Assembly: GCA_902783305.1 (NCBI GenBank)
Contig: CACZQU010000342.1
Location: 1-5,356 of the forward strand
Reading direction: 5' to 3'
DNA: 5,356 nucleotides
Origin: an uncultured Lachnospiraceae bacterium
Lineage (GTDB): Bacteria > Bacillota > Clostridia > Lachnospirales > Lachnospiraceae
In this document: piece after piece, positions 1 through 5,189 of the stretch
Position numbering within the stretch: the first letter of the stretch is position 1
Layout of the letters: every line of letters starts with the position of its first letter
Notes under the pieces: generated by a model
The model's input: the letters and a program-made list of their open reading frames with translations, nothing else
Databases searched by the model: none
Told to the model about the DNA's origin: nothing
Translations under genes and position numbers: made by a program

Positions 1-757
1 CGGCTTTAATCCAGACGGATTTTGCCGAAGGATTGTAGAGACAGTCTTCGTTCACGGAAACGCGAAGATTTCGGAAGGCATGGATATAATCCACGATTTC
101 AATATTTGAAGCATACCAGATATCCTCCTGTCCGCTGATCTGCTGCAGGAATTCTTCCATGAGATCCCAGTTTTTGTCCCGGTCGAACTCATAGCTGTGT
201 CCCCAGACATAAAACAACATCAACTGGCGGTAATGAGGATGGTCGATAAATTCTTTCATGATATCAAAGACTTTGCTGTGATGGCAGGATGGATTCCATC
301 GCATAAAGTCCTTCGGGATGTGAAAACCATTGGTGCTCTCTACTGTCCTCGAATATTCCATCCCAAGCGACAAAGCCGTCTGTATCAGCTCTTCAGAGTA
401 CTCCCCATAGGGATAGCTCATTCCGCGGACCGGATATCCGCAGCATTCCTCCAAAGTCCGCTTGTCCTCATAAATCTGCCTGACCATCTGGTCATGGGGA
501 AGCTGGCCGAAATAAGGATGATGATATCCGTGGCAGGAAACTTCATGTCCATGATACAGCGATTTCACTTCATCCTTTCCGACGAAAGCGCTGCTGTCGG
601 TACAGGTTCCTAATGTGCCCGCATTCAGGTGAAAGGTGGCTTTGACCTGATACCGGTTAAACAATTCCACCAGCCGCCGGTCATGGATCTGTCCGTCGTC
701 ATAGCTGAAGGTAAGCGCTTTCTTTACCCCGCGGGGAAACAGTACCTGATAATTCAT
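1..757 (-). CDS. NodB-type polysaccharide deacetylase family protein (partial, C-terminus beyond left edge)
   Basis: The frame is open from an ATG at 757 to the left edge, giving 252 residues and no stop. The start is fixed by an AGGAGA Shine-Dalgarno sequence at 763-768. The carbohydrate esterase family 4 (NodB) signature is visible: TFSYDDG at 16-22 (D20 the likely catalytic base, D21 metal-binding), HGYHHP at 76-81 (metal ligands H76 and H80), RGMSYPYG at 111-118, and VWGHSYE at 184-190 with H187 matching the late conserved histidine. The family removes N- or O-acetyl groups from carbohydrate polymers or smaller acetylated sugars using a divalent metal. No signal peptide or membrane segment precedes the domain, so this is probably a cytosolic member of the short Firmicutes type, acting on a soluble or intracellular substrate. 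Those proteins are usually a little longer, so only a short tail should be missing. The gene starts 26 bases after the DUF1667 stop with no terminator between, which suggests co-transcription. The fold is secure; the substrate is unknown. Confidence 0.9.
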   Translation of the reverse strand, partial: MNYQVLFPRGVKKALTFSYDDGQIHDRRLVELFNRYQVKATFHLNAGTLGTCTDSSAFVGKDEVKSLYHGHEVSCHGYHHPYFGQLPHDQMVRQIYEDKRTLEECCGYPVRGMSYPYGEYSEELIQTALSLGMEYSRTVESTNGFHIPKDFMRWNPSCHHSKVFDIMKEFIDHPHYRQLMLFYVWGHSYEFDRDKNWDLMEEFLQQISGQEDIWYASNIEIVDYIHAFRNLRVSVNEDCLYNPSAKSVWIKA

Positions 758-783
758 GCTTTTCTCCTGTCCGCGTCATTCTT

Positions 784-1149
784 CTAGTAAACATTTTTTG
801 TCGCTGCCATACCAACGCCGGTGCCGCCTGCATTCTCAATCACGATATCGCCGATGTGTACAGGGCATGGAACGGAAACTCCCCTGAGGGACCGGATCAC
901 GTCCATGATTTTTTCCCTGGGAATATCCGAGACGGTTTTGACCGGAACCATCCGCTCTCCGCAGGTACTGCCATAGACCTGCACGGAGCTGGTCACGATA
1001 CGGGTCGGCGCGGTCACTTCTTTTCTGGCGTATTTGTCTCCTCTGGGGCAGTTGTTGCCTGTCACAAGCTGGATCTCCCCGTCCTCCATGACGACTTCGA
1101 TCTGGCAGCCGAGAGGACAGCCAATACAAGTCAGGTTCACTGTATTCAT
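784..1149 (-). CDS. DUF1667 domain-containing small Fe-S-type protein of a GlpA-like dehydrogenase operon
   Basis: This is a 121-residue protein. The ATG at 1147-1149 lies one base after the upstream stop, and its AGGAGG (1159-1164) sits inside the end of the upstream gene, so translation is probably coupled. The N-terminus carries four cysteines in the pattern CxxCxxxC...CPRG (C8, C11, C15, C34), and two more occur at C63 and C95. The rest follows the family pattern: VPVKT at 68-72, then a helix, then a PVHIGDIVIEN-x-GGTGVGMAAT segment near 96-117. DUF1667 (COG3862) proteins nearly always accompany a GlpA-like enzyme and an FAD/NAD oxidoreductase. The spacing of the first four cysteines resembles the [4Fe-4S]-binding N-terminal module of molybdopterin oxidoreductases, which suggests an electron-transfer subunit; this is inference. 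It plausibly does the job of the Fe-S subunit GlpC of enteric GlpABC, without being homologous to it. It has no signal peptide or membrane anchor. Family assignment is strong; biochemical role is not established. Confidence 0.93.
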   Translation of the reverse strand: MNTVNLTCIGCPLGCQIEVVMEDGEIQLVTGNNCPRGDKYARKEVTAPTRIVTSSVQVYGSTCGERMVPVKTVSDIPREKIMDVIRSLRGVSVPCPVHIGDIVIENAGGTGVGMAATKNVY

Positions 1150-1150
1150 C

Positions 1151-2449
1151 TTAAAAGTCCTCCTCTATCCGGATCTCCACCGATGTCAGGGACGAATGGG
1201 CTTCCAGGTGCTTTCTGGTGATCAGCACCTCCTCCATCTCGCCCGGAGCCATGACACGGCGTTTCTTTGTGAGAACGGGCTCACCGTCCAGGTACAGGAC
1301 AACGCGCCGGTTCGTCATCACATCACCCACCCGATAGCGCAGCTTCAGCCATTTCCTGACTTTATTCGGATCAAGAAGGGAAGGCACCGTGTAGCGTATC
1401 CCTCCGGAGAAGGTCACCGGAACCGCCTGGTCCGTTTCCCCGGAAATCATGGCATCACCACAGGCGGCAATATATGCTGCCGCGCTTTCTCCGGCCAGAG
1501 AGGCCTCCTCGCTTACATAATCCACCAGGTCATGGACATGGAGGACATTGCCTGCGGCGAACACGCCGGGAATGGAGGTTTCCAGGGATTCATTGACTAC
1601 AGGGCCGCCGGTAACCCGGCTGATGTCCGCTCCAAGACCGATGGTCAGCTCATTCTCAGGAAGCAGGCCTACGGAGAGCAGCAGGGTGTCGCAGGAATAG
1701 TGCTCTTCGGTGCCGGGAACCGGCTTTCTGTCCGGACCGACTTTTGCGATCACGACTCCCTCTACTCTCTCTTTCCCCTCGATGCGTACAACGGTATGAG
1801 AGAGCTTCAGCGGGATGCCGAAGTCATCCAGACATTGGACGATATTCCTTTTCAGCCCGCCGGAGTAAGGCATCAGCTCCGCACAGACCAGGACCTTTGC
1901 TCCTTCCAGGGTCATACGCCGTGCCATGATCAAGCCGATATCCCCGGAACCAAGGATGACTACCCTTCGTCCGGGAAGGTAGCCCTCGATATTTACCAGC
2001 CGCTGCGCGGTCCCGGCGGAAAAGATACCCGCCGGACGAAAGCCCGGGATATTCAGCGCCCCGCGGCTCCTCTCCCGGCAGCCCATGGCCAGGATCAGCG
2101 CTTTTGACCGCAGCAGCAAAAGCCCGTCGGTTTCATTGACCGCGGCGATTTCCTTTGCGCCGTCTTTCCCCTGGCTGACGGACAGTACCATGGTATCCAG
2201 CTTGTATTCGATGCCTCGTTCGACAACCTTGTCGATGAAGCGCTGGGCATATTCCGGCCCCGTCAGCTCCTCCTGGAAGGTGTGAAGGCCAAAACCGTTA
2301 TGGATGCACTGGTTGAGAATGCCTCCCAGCCGGGTATCTCTTTCCAGGATCAGGATATTTTTTTCCCCGGCGTCCCAGGCGGCAACGGCAGCGGCGAGCC
2401 CGGCCGGTCCTCCGCCGATAATGATAAGATGGTATGTTTTCGTTTCCAT
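1151..2449 (-). CDS. FAD/NAD(P)-dependent oxidoreductase, partner subunit of GlpA-like dehydrogenase
   Basis: This is a 432-residue two-dinucleotide-fold flavoprotein. The FAD-binding Rossmann motif is IIGGGPAG at 10-17, with the ribose-binding acidic residue at E36. A second Rossmann motif, ILGSGDIG at 165-172, would bind NAD(P)H. The late FAD motif is PGVFAAGNVLHVHDLVD at 294-310. NQCIHNGFG (46-54) and AMGCRERSRG (121-130) are marks of the subfamily that sits beside DUF1667. No CxxC redox pair of the thioredoxin-reductase type is present, so electrons must pass flavin to Fe-S or flavin to nicotinamide. The C-terminal 90 residues are a separate small domain. The ATG at 2447-2449 has AGGAGG at 2455-2460, overlapping the stop of the upstream dehydrogenase gene, with a 10-base gap. 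It occupies the place of GlpB in the operon and probably exchanges electrons with NAD(P) or another carrier. It could also be annotated only as a generic pyridine nucleotide-disulfide oxidoreductase family protein. Confidence 0.93.
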   Translation of the reverse strand: METKTYHLIIIGGGPAGLAAAVAAWDAGEKNILILERDTRLGGILNQCIHNGFGLHTFQEELTGPEYAQRFIDKVVERGIEYKLDTMVLSVSQGKDGAKEIAAVNETDGLLLLRSKALILAMGCRERSRGALNIPGFRPAGIFSAGTAQRLVNIEGYLPGRRVVILGSGDIGLIMARRMTLEGAKVLVCAELMPYSGGLKRNIVQCLDDFGIPLKLSHTVVRIEGKERVEGVVIAKVGPDRKPVPGTEEHYSCDTLLLSVGLLPENELTIGLGADISRVTGGPVVNESLETSIPGVFAAGNVLHVHDLVDYVSEEASLAGESAAAYIAACGDAMISGETDQAVPVTFSGGIRYTVPSLLDPNKVRKWLKLRYRVGDVMTNRRVVLYLDGEPVLTKKRRVMAPGEMEEVLITRKHLEAHSSLTSVEIRIEEDF

Positions 2450-2459
2450 TCCTGCCTCC

Positions 2460-3911
2460 TCACATTCTGTCCTTCACCAGGCCGACGATCACAGCGGAGT
2501 GTCCGCCTGCTTTCGTGATGTCCGCCGGATCAACGCCCCATTGCGCGGCGAGGATATCCATGATTCTGGGAGAACAGAAGCCTGCCTGACACCGGCCCAT
2601 TCCGGCTCTCACCCGCCGCTTGACCCCGTCCAGGCTTTTCGCGCCCAGAGGTCTTCGGATGGCATCCAGGATTTCCCCCTCACTGACCTGCTCACAGCGG
2701 CAGACAATACGGCCATACTCCGGTTTGCTGCGGATCAGCTCCGCGAGTTCGGCAAGCGGCAGGGACTTCGGATCCAGGAAGCCCTTCCGGCGGCCGTTGA
2801 AATCCGGATTGGCTGCCAGGTTAAGCTTCACAGCCACTTCCTTTGCGATTTCCTGTCCCAGGGCAGGGGCGGCGGTTAATCCTGGTGATTCGATTCCGGC
2901 ACAGTCGAAGAAATTCGGCGCGTCCTCCACCTCGCCAAGGATGAAGTCATGCCGCGCCTCATGAGCGCGCAGACCGGCAAAGCTGGTGATGACGTCCCGC
3001 AGCGGGAGGTCGTCAAAGGCCAGACCGGCCTTTTCCATCAGATCGTCAAACCCTTCGGAGGTGGTGTCCACTCCTTCCTTGTCATCGATATCCTCTGCTG
3101 TAGGTCCGATAATGGTATTGCCGTGGACCGTGGGACTGACCAGGACGCCCTTGCCGTATTTTCCGGGGACCTGGAATACGGTATGCTGCACGTAGCCGCC
3201 GGTCCGGCGGTCCAGCAGCAGATAGTCTCCCCGACGGGGGGTGATACGGATCTTGTGCGCGGACACCATGTTGTGGAGGATGTCAGAATATAAACCGGCA
3301 GCGTTCACGACCGCTCTGGTCCGTATCGATCCCTGTGCGGTCTGGACGACCCAGCAGGGATTTCCTTCTTCATCCCGGGCGGGAGTAAGTCCCTTTACTT
3401 CCGAGTCGAAGCGGAATTCCACTCCGTTGGTGAAGGCGTTCTCCGCAAAGGCAATGGTGGCTCCGAAGGGACATACAATGCCGGCTGTCGGGGCATAGAG
3501 GGCTGCCACAGGGACATGACCGACGCTGGGCTCGAGCTCCTTAAGGCGTTCCCGGCCGACGATTTCGAGACCCTCTACTCCGTTTTTCCTGCCGTTTTCC
3601 ATGAGGGCTTCCAGCTTCGGGATGTCCTCCTCACCAAGGGCGAGCACGAGAGAACCGTTGTTTTTATAGGAAAAATCCAGCTCCTTTGCCAGTACCGGGT
3701 ACATCTGGTTTCCCAGAAGGTTGTATTTTGCCATGAGCGATCCATGGGCAGCGTCAAACCCGGCATGAATAATGGCGGAATTTGCCTTGGACGTGCCGGT
3801 ACAGACATCCTCCGACCGTTCAAGTACCAGGAAGGATCCGCGGTACGCGGACAGGAAACGGGCGATGGCGCATCCGGCGACACCCGCTCCGATAATGACG
3901 GTATCATACAT
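2460..3911 (-). CDS. glpA: GlpA-like FAD-dependent glycerol-3-phosphate dehydrogenase with C-terminal [2Fe-2S] (BFD-like) domain
   Basis: This is a 483-residue soluble flavoprotein. The FAD-binding motif is VIIGAGVAG at 5-13, right at the N-terminus, followed by a DAO-type oxidoreductase fold to about residue 355. GTSKANSAIIHAGFD (39-53) is typical of the GlpA/LhgO group, and GIESPGLTAAPALG (339-352) is the C-terminal FAD contact. A BFD-like [2Fe-2S] domain follows, with VCRCEQVSEGEI and GRCQAGFC giving C404, C406, C441 and C446. This DAO plus BFD layout is that of anaerobic GlpA, which oxidises sn-glycerol 3-phosphate to dihydroxyacetone phosphate. The next two genes encode the FAD/NAD oxidoreductase and DUF1667 partners. 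A longer frame opens at a TTG at 3956, but it adds 15 residues ahead of the Rossmann fold. The ATG at 3911 has AGAGGA 7 bases upstream and places the FAD motif where the family has it. Substrate specificity is inferred, since a related 2-hydroxyacid oxidase activity cannot be excluded and no glpK or glpF is visible. Confidence 0.92.
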   Translation of the reverse strand: MYDTVIIGAGVAGCAIARFLSAYRGSFLVLERSEDVCTGTSKANSAIIHAGFDAAHGSLMAKYNLLGNQMYPVLAKELDFSYKNNGSLVLALGEEDIPKLEALMENGRKNGVEGLEIVGRERLKELEPSVGHVPVAALYAPTAGIVCPFGATIAFAENAFTNGVEFRFDSEVKGLTPARDEEGNPCWVVQTAQGSIRTRAVVNAAGLYSDILHNMVSAHKIRITPRRGDYLLLDRRTGGYVQHTVFQVPGKYGKGVLVSPTVHGNTIIGPTAEDIDDKEGVDTTSEGFDDLMEKAGLAFDDLPLRDVITSFAGLRAHEARHDFILGEVEDAPNFFDCAGIESPGLTAAPALGQEIAKEVAVKLNLAANPDFNGRRKGFLDPKSLPLAELAELIRSKPEYGRIVCRCEQVSEGEILDAIRRPLGAKSLDGVKRRVRAGMGRCQAGFCSPRIMDILAAQWGVDPADITKAGGHSAVIVGLVKDRM

Positions 3912-3918
3912 GTTTTTT

Positions 3919-3924
3919 TCCTCT
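3919..3924 (-). promoter_or_regulatory. Ribosome-binding site that decides the glpA-like start
   Basis: AGAGGA followed by an A-rich 7-base spacer precedes the ATG at 3911. The competing TTG at 3956 has no purine-rich Shine-Dalgarno sequence at the proper distance; the bases before it are CCGCCCCCATGA. This supports the shorter 483-residue product. Confidence 0.75.
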
Positions 3925-3963
3925 GCTGTCAGGCTTCTTTCCTTTTCATTTGTCAATCATGGG

Positions 3964-4011
3964 GGCGGTTTTATCCTGGGCTTCGTAGTTTTCTGGCATG
4001 CCGGAACCGCC
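3964..4011 (-). promoter_or_regulatory. Inverted repeat in the leader of the glpA-like operon
   Basis: In the predicted 5' leader, GGCGGTT (minus strand, 4011-4005) can pair with AACCGCC (3970-3964), enclosing 34 bases that include the self-complementary GGCATGCC (3995-4002). The 3' arm is followed by CCCATG rather than a run of T, so it is not a standard attenuator terminator. A four-codon micro-ORF (ATG at 3960, stop at 3946-3948) begins just after it but has no visible ribosome-binding site. Leader-mediated control, such as GlpP antitermination, is known for Bacillus glp operons. Whether anything similar acts here is inference. Confidence 0.35.
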
Positions 4012-4031
4012 TTTTCGTCGATGATGGTTTT

Positions 4032-4060
4032 ATTGTAGCGGAAGAAAGCCGTAAAATCAA
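4032..4060 (-). promoter_or_regulatory. Sigma-A type promoter of the glpA-like operon
   Basis: On the minus strand, TTGATT (4055-4060, four of six consensus bases) is separated by exactly 17 bases from TACAAT (4032-4037, five of six). Transcription would begin near 4025 and give a leader of about 115 bases before the ATG at 3911. It lies downstream of the HD-gene terminator, consistent with an independent transcription unit covering the dehydrogenase trio and probably the deacetylase. I see no convincing catabolite-responsive (cre) site around it. Confidence 0.7.
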
Positions 4061-4098
4061 TTGGGGATGTGTGGAAGGACAGGATTTTTTCCGTATAT

Positions 4099-4161
4099 GT
4101 TACTACTCACGGATTAACCGTAAAGCCACGCGCGGGGAAGGGTTAGACCGTGAATTGTATC
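4099..4161 (+). repeat. Hairpin-forming interspersed repeat, left copy
   Basis: The core (4128-4159, containing GAAGGGTTAGACCGTGAATT) matches 30 of 32 bases of the reverse complement of 5238-5269. The copy can fold: CACGG (4108-4112) pairs with CCGTG (4148-4152), and TAACC (4115-4119) pairs with GGTTA (4141-4145), with further outer pairs such as TAC (4101-4103) with GTA (4157-4159). It sits between the HD-gene terminator and the promoter of the dehydrogenase operon, upstream of the -35 box. It has no coding potential. It looks like a member of a small palindromic intergenic repeat family. Confidence 0.6.
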
Positions 4162-4197
4162 CCATATATTGTTACCATTCCCTGTCTGAAATAAGAA

Positions 4198-4257
4198 TAA
4201 AGGAGGGGACGGCCTGCCGGCAGACAATGTCCGGCCGGCAGGCCGTCCCCTCCTTTG
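4198..4257 (-). terminator. Rho-independent terminator of the HD-domain gene
   Basis: A perfect 22-bp inverted repeat (4199-4220 and 4235-4256) extends inward by one C-G pair to 23 bp, with a loop of 12 bases. The stem is very GC-rich (GGGGACGGCC with GGCCGTCCCC). In the minus direction it is followed by ATTCTTATTT, continuing the three T of the stem, as expected for an intrinsic terminator. It lies 53 bases past the HD-gene stop. In the plus direction the sequence after the stem is GCTTATCCC, so termination that way would be weak. Confidence 0.8.
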
Positions 4258-4309
4258 CTTATCCCGGCGGGAACAAATAAAGGGAAATGCAGCACTTCCG
4301 ATATGATGT

Positions 4310-4852
4310 TCAGGTAAAGCTTAATGCATGCTGCACTTTTCTTTTTGCGTAATTACGGATCCAGGCGGAATGGATTTCCGGATCGAGCTCTTCCTTATCG
4401 CCCAGCATTTCCCTGATCGCGCAGTAGGTATCGGCCAGGCAGACCAGCCAAGCTTCTTTTGACGCAGGGATATGAAACAAGGTCAACGGCCACATATGGC
4501 TCCGGATGATGTTTTTTTCCTTTGGCGTCAGCTGGAAAACTTTTGAGGCATTTTCCAGGCTGAGCTGCGGATGGGTTATCCCATGTCTGTAATCGGAAAG
4601 ATTGGTTTCCTTCTGCTTTTCTGCTACGGTGTACAGATAATAATCATGCAGCATGGCGCCCTTTGCAAGGGATATTTCGTCGATTTTCCATCCAAGCTTT
4701 TCGGCAAGATGAAAACTGTATACGGCTACATTCCTGCAGTGTACAAATGTAGGGGTTCCTTTGTGCTGCGTAAAAGACTTCAGAATACTGATCTCAGGGG
4801 TTCTGCATAATCTTTCCAGTTCAGTGTAAAACTTTTTTCTGTCATTTTTCAA
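4310..4852 (-). CDS. HD-domain phosphohydrolase-like protein
   Basis: This is a 180-residue protein carrying the metal-binding HD set: H38 in VHCRNVA, H69-D70 in MLHDYYLY, H94 in GITHP, H119 in IRSHMWPLT, and D141 in CLADTYCA. HD proteins are metal-dependent phosphohydrolases acting on nucleotides, cyclic dinucleotides, alarmones or other phosphate esters; nothing here fixes the substrate. The extra histidines H94 and H119 suggest a two-metal site of the HDIG type. The length and the HMWPLT segment match small stand-alone HD proteins common in Clostridia. There is no signal peptide, transmembrane helix or partner domain, so it should be cytosolic. The start is a TTG (4850-4852) with AAAGGAGG 8 bases upstream; the nearby ATG at 4845 is out of frame and soon hits a stop. 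The gene stands alone between a gene-free stretch and its own terminator, so it is probably monocistronic. It appears less GC-rich than the oxidoreductase genes to its left. Confidence 0.9.
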   Translation of the reverse strand: MKNDRKKFYTELERLCRTPEISILKSFTQHKGTPTFVHCRNVAVYSFHLAEKLGWKIDEISLAKGAMLHDYYLYTVAEKQKETNLSDYRHGITHPQLSLENASKVFQLTPKEKNIIRSHMWPLTLFHIPASKEAWLVCLADTYCAIREMLGDKEELDPEIHSAWIRNYAKRKVQHALSFT

Positions 4853-4860
4853 TAGGATTT

Positions 4861-4868
4861 CCTCCTTT
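4861..4868 (-). promoter_or_regulatory. Strong ribosome-binding site for the TTG start of the HD gene
   Basis: AAAGGAGG is complementary to the 16S rRNA tail and lies 8 bases upstream of the TTG at 4852. It decides the start: no in-frame ATG exists near the N-terminus, and the close ATG at 4845 is in another frame. Confidence 0.85.
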
Positions 4869-5002
4869 CCTTCCTTCCGGTGTATTTCCGGTGTACCCGG
4901 AATGCGTACAGGGTAATGACGGGCAGTCTGGCTCGCCAGCTGCGCTTCATGAGGATGATACGGTTTCAGGAACCGGGACGAGCCGCCTCTCTTGTTTGTT
5001 CT

Positions 5003-5033
5003 ATAATAGATAGAATAGCATGCGATCTGTCAC
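5003..5033 (-). promoter_or_regulatory. Possible promoter of the HD gene
   Basis: On the minus strand, GTGACA (5028-5033, five of six matches to the -35 consensus) and TATTAT (5003-5008, five of six to -10) are spaced by 19 bases, which is longer than ideal. The start would be near 4996, giving a leader of about 145 bases. The plus-strand TATAAT at 5002-5007 has no -35 partner. This is the best candidate in the stretch, but it is weak. Confidence 0.35.
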
Positions 5034-5063
5034 AGATTCATCACACTGAAGAGATCCTCTTTG

Positions 5064-5087
5064 ATGAGGTGTCTGCAGACACCTCAT
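5064..5087. promoter_or_regulatory. 24-base perfect palindrome, possible operator
   Basis: The half-site ATGAGGTGTCTG is followed directly by its exact reverse complement CAGACACCTCAT. There is no spacer and no flanking T-run on either strand, which argues against a terminator and for a dimeric regulator site. It lies about 70-90 bases upstream of the possible start of HD-gene transcription. The bound protein cannot be named. Confidence 0.5.
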
Positions 5088-5189
5088 TCTGCCAATATAC
5101 GATATATATGTTACGATAATATGAACAGATGGTTTTTTCTTTCTATGTCTGGCTTCAGATCCCGGGACCTTGGATCCGGAACCCGGGGA

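Noticed and set aside
197..613. A 138-codon plus-strand frame near the left edge.
   Set aside because: It is antisense to the deacetylase, which carries complete NodB motifs in the minus frame.
1034..2107. A 357-codon open frame on the plus strand.
   Set aside because: It lies opposite the FAD/NAD oxidoreductase and DUF1667 genes, whose motifs are unmistakable. The frame shows no recognisable domain and arises from the GC-rich codon use of the real gene.
3516..4280. A 254-codon plus-strand frame.
   Set aside because: It covers the antisense of the GlpA-like N-terminus, then the leader, promoter, left repeat and terminator hairpin. No domain or ribosome-binding site supports it.
3912..4309. 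Search for a catabolite-responsive (cre) operator or known riboswitch near the operon promoter.
   Set aside because: No sequence close to the cre consensus and no conserved riboswitch core was recognised in this stretch.
5098..5118. Two TACGATA words 14 bases apart.
   Set aside because: They lie in an AT-rich patch where 7-base repeats are expected by chance. No third copy is present.
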